DNA of 64,000 nucleotides. It comes from Xestospongia muta (taxonomy: Eukaryota > Porifera > Demospongiae > Haplosclerida > Petrosiidae). A program made the position numbers and the translations under genes. Shown here piece by piece: positions 25,126-52,366 of this stretch. The DNA lies in assembly GCA_963693285.1 (NCBI GenBank), contig OY848931.1, positions 1,741,001 through 1,805,000 of the forward strand. Direction: 5' to 3'. Position 1 is the first letter of the stretch; each line of letters opens with the position of its first letter. The notes under the pieces were generated by a model, which did not search any database, was not told the DNA's origin, and worked only from the letters and a program-made list of their open reading frames with translations.

Positions 25126-27110
25126 ATGGAGAGCTTGCCTAATGAAGTTCTCGCGAATATAGTAGACCAATTGATCGACGAAGAGGCACTCGGCGTGTGT
25201 TTCGAGTTACACAGAGCTATTAAACTCGGTTATTACGAGCTGATACATCCAGATAAAAGGTACTTTAGTCATTCTTTGTACTAATTCATTGATTTTCTCT
25301 CGTTTGTTTCCTTTAAATAGTGCTTTTGAAAAGCACGGTAAGTTCTGTTGCATTCTACGTATAATGGACTGATCTGTTGCTTTTCTAGATATTGTTGATC
25401 AACCTGGTTTGGATGTATTTGGTAACAGCATACAAACATTTAGAAAACCAGTCGAGTGTGTATGTCCATCATGCCAACGAACTCTAGGTATGTATGTATG
25501 TGCATGGACTGTGCAGTAGAAACTACATTTATAACATCTGTATTCTGTTTTCTATTTGTTATTGTTGGGGTTGTGTTGAGGAAGTTGTCACATTGTCTTT
25601 TTGATTTAGTTTCACTATAGTTATAATAGTAATCCCCCAAAGTGAAATTGTACAATAGCTTGTGTACTGTTTGGTAAAGAGAGGTAGAATTGAGCATTCT
25701 TAACTATTAATCTAAATTAATTTACATAGCACTAATGATAGTCTCAAAGGAGGGACTGACTCTTGTCCTTTACAGCCCTGTTGATAACAATGATCATGCA
25801 TTATACCCTAATTACAATAGGTGCATCTAAATTTGCTCCACATTTGGAGAAGTGTCTCGGTATGGGACGCAGCAGTACTCGTCTTGCACACAAGAAGACC
25901 ACTCAAGTATCTGTGGAAAGTGAGGGAGATCAGTCAGATGATAATGAAGATGATTGGACGTATCCATCAGAAAAGAAAAGTATATATAATATTTCCTTGT
26001 TCTAGTTCTTTGATCTTTACTTTAGTAAAGAAATTTAAAAAGGATAAACTCTTTCCTCCACCTCTCACTTCTGGTCGTAAAACGTCAATAAAACCAATCA
26101 AAGGTATAATAAACGTTTATCAATAAGTCATGTGATTAATAATGCAAGATGGTTACCAAAGCAACGGTAGCAGCCACACCTCCTCTAATGACGATTTTTA
26201 CAACATTAAGGTGAGATGTGTCCATTGTCAATATACTTTTGTTTAAACTATTTCTTATAATAGCCATCACTCCAACAGCACAATGCGGCTTCCTTTAGTG
26301 CCCTACCAATAGGTAAATAATAGCCTTTCTTTCCACTTACGATTATTATTATCGTCTTTAGAATATAAACATCATTTACTTCAACAAATATGTGGAGTAA
26401 TATCGGAGAGAACAGGAAGATTATGTACTCGGTAAGTAGTCAAATGAGAGTATTGAGGGCACCATGGAATATTAAAACTGCCTAAGTGTCCTCAAACAGA
26501 GGCCAGATAAGTATTAACATGAGGTGTCCTTAATTATAAAGTGATTTGTACTATAAGAGGTTAAGTATGTGTCTTTTAGAACTATCAAATGTCCTCAACA
26601 TTCAGAGGAAGACAGACAAGATGTACGTAGAATGTTACTTGGTAAGTTACTAATAGTTCTGTATTTTATTTGCTATAGTTAACACCTAATATATCTGTAG
26701 CATTTGAAATGTCTTTTTTTCCTACTTTTCTTTATTCATTTACTATTTTTATTTACAGAGAATGCACAGCCAGTTGAAATAGGAGGTCCCCCTGCTATAC
26801 ATAGCTCATTAGATTATCTTGAAGAACCTCCAATTAAAGATAAATATATCAGGTAATCATGACCACCATATTCGGTATAAGTTACAAGTTAATATATTGT
26901 TAGTTTATTAATGATACACATTTAAGTATGGAATGAAAGTAGTTAAGTTTGCAATTACTACCTCAATGACTGTATTCAAATAGTGTGTAAAATGTTCATA
27001 ACATTTTATTAATACCCTCTCCTTTTAGTACTGATGAACCCCTCAAACGTAAAAAACAGCGCGAAGGGAGCAAAAAACACAAGAAAAGTTCACATCATCC
27101 TAGCTTCTAA
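25126..27110 (+). CDS. ATXN7L3: ATXN7L3 (Sgf11 homologue), SAGA deubiquitinase-module adaptor
   Basis: Adaptor that anchors and activates the USP22/Ubp8 histone H2B deubiquitinase in SAGA. Start at 25126 (MESLPNEVLANIVDQLIDEE), an N-terminal helix that fits the Sgf11 docking helix. A Sgf11-type zinc finger follows: C-V-C-P-S-C-Q-R-T-L-G, then ASKFAPHLEKCLGMGRSSTR. Next come an acidic linker (SDDNEDDW) and an SCA7 zinc-binding domain, CGVISERTGRLCTRTIKCPQ with the histidine in QHSEEDRQ. It ends in a lysine-rich tail (KRKKQREGSKKHKKSS) at 27110. This is the canonical ATXN7L3 domain order. It lies 164 bp downstream of HIBADH on the same strand. Confidence 0.93.
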
Positions 27111-27311
27111 ATATGGCTCTGTCAACTAGTGATACTACAGCTGGCCTGAATGCCAGGATAAAAGCCACACCCATCGACTCCTATGGAGATATTTATAAAA
27201 CTTGTACAAAATTTTGTTTTGAAATGAGACAATAAATGAGTTTATTAAAATTATTAGAATTAATTTTTATCAAAATTAATATGAAAAAACAATAATAAAA
27301 TAAGACAAATA

Positions 27312-29991
27312 TTAACATTTAAAACAATCTTGTTCAGGTGGTTTCTTGATCCAAAAAGAACCCAAAAAGGTCTTAAAATGAGTGTTTAGTTTATTTTTAG
27401 CATCCCTATAGTTCCACGCAAGATCCTTTATTTCAGCATAATTGTAATAATTCCGAAATACCTCCACTGACATAGCCTCTCTCTCAATACCTGGCAGACT
27501 TTCTTTTTTGTTAAAGTTCAACTGACATTTCCTAATCTGATCACCAGGAAGCATATCCCATAGACTCAAAAAATGATCAAAAAAACATTGCTTGCAAAGC
27601 CGAGATGGTTTCGTATCATCAACCTTACCAGTACGGCTATTAACAATTTCAACAGCAGAGTCACCCCAACTCCAATTGAGACTTAAACTTGATGGCTTGG
27701 CAACATTTCTGCGAGGAGGCTTACTGATGCCAAGTAGAAGAGGATAATTAACAATGAAAGAGTCTGGTAAGCTGGATAAGTTACTGACACGAGTGTAAAG
27801 TGCTCGAGTTAAGTGATCATAATTGAAAAGTTGCCCCACAGTAATAGATTTTAAGTATATAGGCTCAATATAATGAGTTAGGAGAGAACCTTGTAGACCA
27901 AGCACATTCCAACGTGCTATTTTATCACTACAGGACATGGTCAATAAACGCTCTCCTCCTGATAGGATACCATCCCATGTCTGCTGTTGATTGCTAGCTA
28001 GAACTGTTCCTTGGCCAGCTTCTACTTTGACTCTAGCAATACCACGAGATGCTCTATGAATAATTGACAAAATAAATAAAATTATTTTTTTACATTCCAA
28101 TCATTGCTACCTGTGATTCAAGCTTTAGAACATTTGTTCAACTGACCTTTGTGGATGGATATCACTTTTGTTTTTCTCATCAGCAGGTGAAAAGATACGA
28201 GAGTCACCACAAGGTGCTGTACTGATATACATGTGAAATGAAATGCCAGGCCTAAGTCGATAGTAACCAGTAACTTGTCTCTCAAATATGGAATGACTTT
28301 CTTGACCTCTATGTGGAGAAGAAATGCATGTATTACATCCTTTCTTCATTAATATATAACATTTAAAAATTTCACTGCATGACAATTTTTAACTAGTCAC
28401 TCACTTAGCACACAAATCCAATTGGTTATACAGAAATCGTAGCAGAGCTCGACGGGTAATGACTTCAGCGTGGCAGTCGTTTACAGCCAATCCTTTATCA
28501 CTTAAACATTCTCCATCAATACACTTAGTCCCTGTACCTAGTGCAACCACTTCACCACCTACATCTCCACTGACTATCCCCGTACCTTGACTTCCTCTCA
28601 TCATCACAATGGCTGCCAGAACCTTCTTCAAAGTATTTGGATTACAATGACCAGCTGATAGCTCAGCAAATTTCTCTTCACTGAGGGCTACTACTCTATC
28701 TGCAAGCACTTGATTAGGCTGAGCTCCTGTGTTAGATACACACTCCTGTTGGAGTTTAGTTGCTCCAGTTCCAACAGTATGTAAGTTATCAAGATATTGA
28801 AGAGCTCGTGTTGCTGCCTCTTGCTTAGCAAACTTCTTAGACTGAGCTTGACCTTTGAACTCCCACCCACGTATTTTTACAGTGGCTACAAAAATGGGAT
28901 GATGAGGTGGTCCTTCAGGTTCATCAAAAAAGAAAACAGCTCCCGAGTATCTTTCATTGAGTTCACTGATTGGGTTTTTGGTAGTGACAGTGGGAGGAGC
29001 CTCTGTACGAGATCGTTTGGTAGGAGGCATATCTTTTTCACTGTCATCTATATATATAATAATAGTATTCAATATATCATTTAACAATTATATCAATAAT
29101 TTTACTGCCAAAAAAGGAAGACACCCAATCATGTTTATATCTGTGTACGTGTGTGTTTATATTATATAGATAGCAGCACATGGTCTAAAACAATCTTAAA
29201 ACTCCTTGTACTATGTACACACACTAAATATACAATATCCATAACATATCACTAAATAATATTCATAGCAATTTTTCCAACACACACACACACATACACA
29301 TTTCTGACTTAGTACTGTCAATATACACACACACCTTCAAATGGTAATGAATGACGTGTACCAGCTAATGAAGTTAATGGAAGCGAAGGTTCTAAGGATA
29401 AGAAATCTGGCTGTACTGGTACTTTTGAGGACTGTACTAGTAGAGGTCTATGAGCAGTAGTGGGTGGAGCATGTTGAAGGTGTGGTCTTTTAGATTGAGG
29501 AGGTTTAGTGCTACCAGTAGGATTGACTCCAAAGTTAGTCAGCGGACTGTCAGAGGCAAAATCCTCTACAATACGTGCTATAAAATGAATTAAAAATATT
29601 ATAGACCAAAATCAGATGACCACACAAGGTACGTGTATACTAGTATAACAATGTGTCTGCTTTATTGTACAAGAGACAACAATGGCACTTCTTAGCTGAA
29701 CCCCCAACCTCTGATACATCAATTTATCAACTTACCACCTCCATCATAAGCCCCAGTGCCCAGTTGCACCTTAATACCATGAACAGCACTAAGTGCATTA
29801 GCAGCTGCAGCTTGTTTCGCCTCTTTCTTGCTCTTACCCTGACCAAAATACTCGACTCCTAATACCTGGACACTATATACGAACTCCTTTGAATGTGGAG
29901 GGCCTTTCTCTTCCTTCAATTCGTACTTCGCACCTTGATGATACGAGTTTAATACCATACACGAACTGCTACCCTTACCAAGGGTAGCCAT
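27312..29991 (-). CDS. ADAR2-like double-stranded-RNA adenosine deaminase
   Basis: Converts adenosine to inosine in double-stranded RNA. The chosen start is 29991 ([20 protein letters not shown]). dsRBD1 spans about 29,960-29,740 ([15 protein letters not shown]), a Pro/Ser-rich linker follows, and dsRBD2 spans about 28,985-28,790 ([16 protein letters not shown]). The deaminase domain shows the zinc and proton-shuttle motif [33 protein letters not shown] and [20 protein letters not shown], so H, E and both C ligands are present, as is the inositol-phosphate-pocket region near the C-terminus (W-N-Y-R-D-A-K). It ends Q-D-C-F-K-C at 27312. Two dsRBDs and no Z-DNA domain favour ADAR2 over ADAR1. 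It is expected to be active. Confidence 0.92.
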
Positions 29992-30106
29992 GCCTTCCCT
30001 TAAGAGTACACGAAGATACTTTCCGTTTATTTCAGTAAATAACCACGTGGTCACTTTGAGTACATACATGATACAAACATGTAAATCAATAATACATAAT
30101 AATCTA

Positions 30107-31090
30107 TTAATAATCAACGTCTTCGTTGCCAGGGGAACGAATATCGTCAATTTTTAAGATCATTTTCACTAATTGTGTAGCGAGACAGATCTGCTGTTTC
30201 TTCCCAATTAATGTCTCAATTACATTTTGCTCACACATATCTACAGAAAAGATTTTATCACAACCAGTACCAAATGCTATACCCATTGACTTACACATCA
30301 TGATATACAAAATTTACTTTCTATACTTATTTTATTAGTCACCTACCATTAGTATCTTTACCCATACAATCAATTCCTAAACGTGGGTTACTCTCCACAG
30401 CTTGTTGTGCTTTAACACTAGCTACTGTTTCAATAGGATGTAGACCGGAATTTTCAGCTAGAGCCAAAGGGATTGCTTCTAAAGCATCAGCAAAGGCTCT
30501 CATAGCATATTGCTCAATTGTGGAGATCTAGGGATGGAGGGAGAATATGAAATACTTGATATATGAGTTTGGTACTGACCTTATCAGCCTCAGCTGCTAC
30601 AGCCAGTGAGCAAGCCATGTCAGCTGCTCCACCGCCATAAACTATCCTGCTATCTCTAACTAAGTTTCTAATAACACAGAGAGCATCATGAAGACTTCTC
30701 TTAGCTTCTTCTATAATCTAAATATGGAAAGATACCAACATGCCACAGTAAATGACAGAGAAGCTATAACAGTAGACTAGGTCTGAGTTAACTAACCCAC
30801 CATTTTATTTCCTCCTCTAATAAAGATAGTAACAGCACGCGAGTTCTTACATTCTTCAATCACCAACATCCGATCTTTCGTTGTACCAAATGACATTTCT
30901 CGCACCAATCCTGCAGTACCAAGTTTCTCTGGAGTAAGCTCCGAGAACCGAGGCACAATACGCCCACCAGTAGCAATAGCAATTAGCTAGAAGAGAAATA
31001 AATACACAATTAATTTTAATGATTTTATTTACTTCTATTTCAGGTCCTCCAACCCAACGTACAGCAGGTAACTCATTGGTTAACAACAAA

Positions 31091-31122
<32 letters not shown>

Positions 31123-32716
31123 AATAGCTAAGTTGGCACCAGTATCTTTGACCTGTATGTTATCAACAGCTAGTACTATTTACATAAATTAGTAGACATT
31201 TGACCTGTTTCACCATCTCTGTGAATTTTTCAGTCTCATATTCTCTTAGTTTACGGTAATCCTCAACAGACGTCACATGTAAACCATATTTCGTCTTTGG
31301 TTTCGGAGGCTCAAAAGGACACGTCAAGATAGCTATTTTCGCATCAGTAATACGCTTGATAAGAGAAAGAGGTATTTCTTATCATTCTCAAGTCATAACT
31401 AACTTTTGGCATTTGTGGATGACTCATGTCTTTGTCCACTATGACACCTTTGACTAACACTGTATCTTCAAGTTTCCCGCCAACTTTTCCCGTCACTTTA
31501 ATCAGTTCAAAATCAACATCCTTTCTGTCTAAGTCAGCAACTGACATAACAGCATCCACAGCAATCTCTGCCATTTTTCTTTGACATCTATTGACACTGT
31601 AACAAAACAATATAAACTTAATTTCTTAAAAAATTATATCATTAAAAATAAAGGATTAACAACATAAGAATGTTGTTCCAAATCTATTTTTTCTAACAAT
31701 TATTTCTCTCTCCCTTAAGAAGGGGAGAGGGACCTTTTTTGTCAGAGAAGTAGAGACATCAAATGGAATGATTTAATATAGCATGGTGTCTGACCAGTAC
31801 TAGGTATACATATGATTACATATGACCTATCCTGGAATTCCTTCCATGCAACTATGGAATAATTTCACAAAAATAGCTACTATTAGGAGCAAGTAATGTT
31901 CTATGCACTAAACTGTATTATTAACGTAGCCTTACATTTTTGATCCTAATGAAGTCATTGCTGTTCGTATCAGTGGTTCTCTGTCCTCATTAGAAGTGGG
32001 AAACTCCTCGCTGATTTCATCTAATCGTTGCAAAGCAATATGAGCTGCCATTTCATAACCATCAGCAATTCGTATTGGATGAATACCGCGATCTAATAAC
32101 TGCTCTGCTTGTTCAAGTAGAGCTCCAGCAAGTACTAAAATAGTATAATATATTTGTATTGTCCATTATACTATTACAAACAAATCATTCATTCATCCAT
32201 CTATTCATCATATATATACTTTTCCATTCATTTATCTGTCCATCTATCTATCCCTCCATCCATTATATATCTCTATACATTACCTACAACAGAGGTAGTA
32301 CCGTCTCCGATTTCGTCATCTTGACTTTTGGAAAGCTCTACAAGTAGTTTAGCTATCTGATGTTCAACGTCCATTTGTTGTAAAATAGTAGCGCCATCAT
32401 TTGTAATGGTAACATCACCATCAGGTCCTACTAACATCTTATCCATCCCTATCAATTAAAAGATAATGATAACATTTATTAAGGGGTTTGGTGCCTACCA
32501 TTGGGACCCAAAGATGTCTTCAGAATATTGGATAAGGTTTTGGCAGCTGAGATATGAGACTAGAGACAAAAGTAATATATTGGGGCGTCATAATAACATA
32601 ATCATCTTTACTTTATGAGCTTCTATTCCATGGAGTCTTTTCTTGGTGCTTTGGTCCCTAATAATAATAAATGGACGTCCAAACTCGTCAAAAGCTAGAG
32701 TAGGTCTATCAGTCAT
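30107..32716 (-). CDS. CCT5: CCT5, epsilon subunit of the TRiC/CCT chaperonin
   Basis: ATP-dependent cytosolic chaperonin subunit that folds actin, tubulin and others. Start at 32716 ([20 protein letters not shown]). Recognised blocks are [20 protein letters not shown], the nucleotide motif [132 protein letters not shown] and the end [12 protein letters not shown] at 30107. The [10 protein letters not shown] start and [11 protein letters not shown] identify epsilon rather than other CCT subunits. The stop lies 115 bp upstream of the ADAR ATG. It is divergent from XYLB with 87 bp between start codons. Confidence 0.96.
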
Positions 32717-32750
32717 CTTCTGTTCGGTGCACCATGTGGGTCTGTGCAAT

Positions 32751-32762
32751 TGCGCATGCGCA
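32751..32762. promoter_or_regulatory. NRF1/alpha-Pal-type palindrome between CCT5 and XYLB
   Basis: TGCGCATGCGCA is identical to the site at 16,690. It sits 34 bp from the CCT5 ATG and 41 bp from the XYLB ATG, so it is almost central in the 87-bp bidirectional spacer. Confidence 0.8.
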
Positions 32763-32803
32763 GTAGAGAAATATAATAATTTTTATTAATAAAATTTATA
32801 AAG

Positions 32804-46090
<13,287 letters not shown>

Positions 46091-46482
46091 ATATAATGAT
46101 ATTGATTGATTGAATGATTGCTCTGACTATTTCTAATTTTGAGTTAATTTTATGTTATGAGGATGTTATTAACAAATTGTGTGCTATGTTTTCACATTAT
46201 GTTCTAATTCCCTTTCCTGTAATCAAAATAACCACCTGTATAGGAAATGTGTCTTCTTTTATACACGCTGTTTTCTTTGTTCAAAGCCTAAGGAAAGTCT
46301 TGGTCTTTTATTGTTGCTAGTTGCGACAATAAAACGTACTATAATATAGAAGACTAAGGAATGCTAAGTACTCTTTTTTCAGAACAGTAAGTAAAGATGC
46401 CTCCATTACATAATAACTCTATTAGTTCACGTATTTAAAGGTCAGGATAGTTGTTGCTAGTAGTTGGTTGAATTCTGTTGCA

Positions 46483-46909
46483 ATGGCAAGTTCTTGGACA
46501 TTGAGAGAACCTTTAGAAGAAGATGATCCTGAAATTAATGCTTTGATTAAGATGGAGAAAGAACGTCAAAGATGTGGATTAGAGCTTATTGCATCAGAGG
46601 TAATTTAACTGATGAAAAAATGTCTAAATTTATTGCAATATTAGAACTTTGCTAGTTGTTCAGTGTTGGAGGCACTAGGAAGTTGTCTTAATAATAAAAA
46701 CTCTGAAGGATACCCTGGTCAGCGGTACTATGGTGGAAATGAGATAATTGACAAAATTGAGATACTTTGTCAAAAGAGAGCTTTGGAAGCATTTCACCTT
46801 GACCCAAATAAATGGGGTGTTAATGTCCAACCTTACTCAGGTAAAAGAGAAATGACTTGATTTCCCACATACACACACACACGCACACGCACACACACAC
46901 ATGCACATA

Positions 46910-46945
<36 letters not shown>

Positions 46946-47310
46946 TGTATGTATGTATGTAGTATAATTGAACTTTGACCTTGACTTACAAATTCCTTAT
47001 CTAAGTTTGTTGTCTAAATAATTCCTTATGTTTATTATGCATCTTGTTTAAATAGGATCTCCTGCCAACTTTGCTGCATACACTGGTGTCCTTAATCCAC
47101 ATGATCGTATTATGGGACTTGATTTACCAGATGGAGGACAGTAAGTATTACATTTATCTCAACTTGGTACATTATTTCTTTTGCTAATATTAGTCTTACT
47201 CATGGTTTTATGAGAGGATCTCCACGAGTTTCTGCAACTTCCAAATTTTTTGAATCTATGCCTTATCATATTGATGTAAGAAATGTGTTTGTTTACAATC
47301 TGTACTCTCA

Positions 47311-47344
<34 letters not shown>

Positions 47345-48638
47345 CACTTCCTCTCTCTAACAGGTAAAGACAGGACTCATTGATTATGATCAGTTGGAAG
47401 TGTTTGCTAAATCATTTCATCCTCGTTTGATTATTGCTGGAACTAGTGCCTATTCACGCTGCATTGATTACGAGCGAATGAGAAAGGTTTATTTTATACC
47501 TAATTACTTATTATAACTATTAACTCAATGACAGATAGCAGACCAAAATGGAGCCTACTTATTGTCAGACATAGCCCACATCAGTGGTCTGATTGCTGCT
47601 CAAGTATGTCAAATCATATGTGTATAAACCTCTAGTTCTCTTAAATGACTAACTGAAAGGATTACCTCATCCACTTTTTTAAGGTTATTCCAAGTCCATT
47701 TGATCATTCTCACATTGTGACCACTGCTACACATAAAACTCTCCGAGGTGCTCGAGCTGGTATGATCTTTTATCGTAAAGGTGTTAAGGAAGTCAACAAA
47801 CAAGGAAAAGAAATTATGTATGATTTTGAGAAGAAAATCAATGCAGCTGTTTTCCCTGCTTTACAAGGAGGTCCTCATAATCATGCAATTGCTGCAGTAG
47901 CTGTAACATTAAAACAAGTCAGTTGGTATATGATACTTGAGTTGTTAAATTATCTTATGTTCATTTAGGCTTGTCGACCTGAGTTTATAACTTACCAAGA
48001 GCAGGTTGTGAAGAATGCTAAAGCAATGTCTGAAACTCTTATGTCATGTGGTTATAATCTTATGTCTGGTGGTACAGATACACATCTTATGTTACTTGAT
48101 CTTCACAGCACTGGTTAGTGAAGTGGAAAGAAACTGACATTGATAGCATAACTTTTTAATGGAACTTTTTCCAGCTATCTATTCTTTGTGATGTTTTTTG
48201 TAAACATATCTAGGTATGAATGGCTCTGGTTCAAAAGTTGAATGGGTATTGGAACTAGCAGCTATTACAGCCAATAAGAATACTGTCCCTGGTGATAAAA
48301 ATGCTATAAGTCCTAATGGAATTCGTCTTGGTAAGTTATCTCTATATTTCTTTATTTGACAATGACATATACATACATTTATAGGTACTCCAGCACTCAC
48401 TTCAAGATATATGGTTGAAGATGATATGAGACAAGTGGCTAGGTTTATTGATGAAGGAGTAAAGATTGCTATTGAAGTTAATACTAAAGTTGTTGCTGGT
48501 AGTGGCAAGTCAACTACTAAAAAGTTTAAAGAATTTCTAGCAAAAGATGACGAGGCTATGGCTAAGATAAATGAGCTGAAGGGCAGAGTGGAAGATTTTG
48601 CTAAAAAATTTCCAATTCCTGGTTTTGATGATAAATAA
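46483..48638 (+). CDS. SHMT, serine hydroxymethyltransferase, copy 1 (active-site substitutions)
   Basis: PLP enzyme that converts serine plus tetrahydrofolate to glycine plus methylene-THF. Start [20 protein letters not shown] at 46483, stop at 48638, about 11 exons. Motifs: [114 protein letters not shown]. It lacks an obvious mitochondrial presequence, so is likely cytosolic. Unlike copies 2 and 3 it has Cys for Arg in N-F-A-S-R, Asn for Tyr in N-N-K-Y-S-E-G-Y, and Ala for Thr in V-T-T-T-T-H-K, all at positions nearly invariant in the family. The frame and splice sites are intact. It may be impaired or altered. Confidence 0.9.
46868..46961. repeat. (AC)n-(AT)n-(ATGT)n simple repeat in SHMT copy 1 intron
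   Basis: ACACAC, then ATATAT, then about eleven ATGT units. Copies 2 and 3 have a much shorter version (near 52,751 and 58,582), so this tract is copy-variable. Confidence 0.9.
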
Positions 48639-48811
48639 TATTGTTATGTAGACTTATCGAAATGATATTTTGTTATGAATTATTCATTAAGCGGCAATTT
48701 CTGCTGTTTATTCTTAATCATTAGTGATGATGTCATAATGATGTCTTTATTACATGACGGTCACGACAAGAAGTGACTGAATAGTGATATTAGATCTTAC
48801 TCGTGATTCAG

Positions 48812-48956
48812 TCTGAATTAAACAAAATATTAATTTGTTTAATGATAATAATGATTTCATTTACTTCAGTGTCTTCAATAGCTATAGAATTTACAATGTT
48901 CAACTTTGCAATTTGATTTCCAGTAAATCTCTATATAAAGGAAAATGAAATTAAAA
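48812..48956 (-). repeat. Inverted fragment of an XYLB exon, unit 1
   Basis: The reverse complement of this ~145 bp closely matches 44,285-44,432. It covers the intron end (CTTTATATAG), the exon encoding R-F-T-G-N-Q-I-A-K-L-N-I-V, and the next intron. A few substitutions are visible (CTATAGCTATTGAAG for CTAAAGCTATTAAAG). It lies after the SHMT stop. Confidence 0.85.
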
Positions 48957-49104
48957 TAGCCTGTCATAAAGTATATTTCTTAATGTTTAACCTGGACACT
49001 AGGGGGTGGAGTTTGGATATATTAGTATATTACATAGTAGTTATGTGCCATAGCTTAATTGCATAAATAAACCCCACCACTATTTAATAAGTTTTATTTT
49101 TTAG

Positions 49105-49599
49105 AACATGATAAAGCAAAGAGCAATGAGAGTGCTAAAACAAAAGACTGTATGAGAACCAACTTGAAGGGGTACGTAATCAATCCTTCAACATGGAATA
49201 GGCCAATTTCGCTACACAAATGTTGAAAGACACAAAAACAACAGTAGATGCAATAAAAAGGCGGACTCAAAGATATGAAGAAATACTATAAGCAAGTAGA
49301 TATAGGCAAAATAGAAGTAAGTAAACCTCAATATCATTGGTCCCAAGTATGAAATACATAGGTTGCTATATAATACCATACTCCTATTATGTGCTGAGCT
49401 ATTTAACACTTGCCAGTTAAAACAAGTTTTAACCTAACTTGTACTACTGTTAATTCAACTCAATCTTGTGACAGTCACATGATGTCATGTGTCACCAGTT
49501 ACACCATTAACAGCTGTATCTATTATATGACAGGATCTTCAAGATCAAATGGAGGACATGATGGAAACTGCTAATGAAGTTCAAGATGTATTAGGACAG
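49105..49599 (+). pseudogene. CHMP5 (ESCRT-III) fragment, broken, unit 1
   Basis: Two exon-like pieces similar to CHMP5. The first (49,105-49,316) reads M-I-K-Q-R-A-M-R-V-L-K-Q-K, then in shifting frames Y-E-N-Q-L-E-G, Q-S-F-N-M-E-(stop)-A-N-F and LKDTKTTVDAIK, ending at a GTAAG donor. The second (49,534-49,599) reads DLQDQMEDMMETANEVQDVL. One TAG replaces the Gln codon of N-M-E-Q-A-N, and at least two frameshifts are visible. No 5' or 3' remainder of CHMP5 is present. The second piece runs without an intron into XYLB exon 3. Confidence 0.8.
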
Positions 49600-51974
<2,375 letters not shown>

Positions 51975-52366
51975 ATATAATGATATTGATTGATTGAATG
52001 ATTGCTCTGACTATTTCTAATTTTGAGTTAATTTTATGTTATGAGGATGTTATTAACAAATTGTGTGCTATGTTTTCACATTATGTTCTAATTCCCTTTC
52101 CTGTAATCAAAATAATCACCTGTATAGGAAATGTGTCTTCTTTTATACACACTGTTTTCTTTGTTCAAAGCCTAAGGAAAGTCTTGGTCTTTTATTGTTG
52201 CTAGTTGCGACAATAAAACGTACTATAATATAGAAGACTAAGGAATGCTAAGTACTCTTTTTTCAGAACAGTAAGTAAAGATGCCTCCATTACATAATAA
52301 CTCTATTAGTTCACGTATTTAAAGGTCAGGATAGTTGTTGCTAGTAGTCGGTTGAATTCTGTTGCA

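Noticed and set aside
46114..46320. 68-residue open frame conserved in all units
   Set aside because: Lies in the XYLB-SHMT spacer; conservation is explained by recent duplication, and no domain is visible.
49212..49409. Antisense 65-residue frame repeated in each unit
   Set aside because: Shadow of the CHMP5 relic on the other strand.
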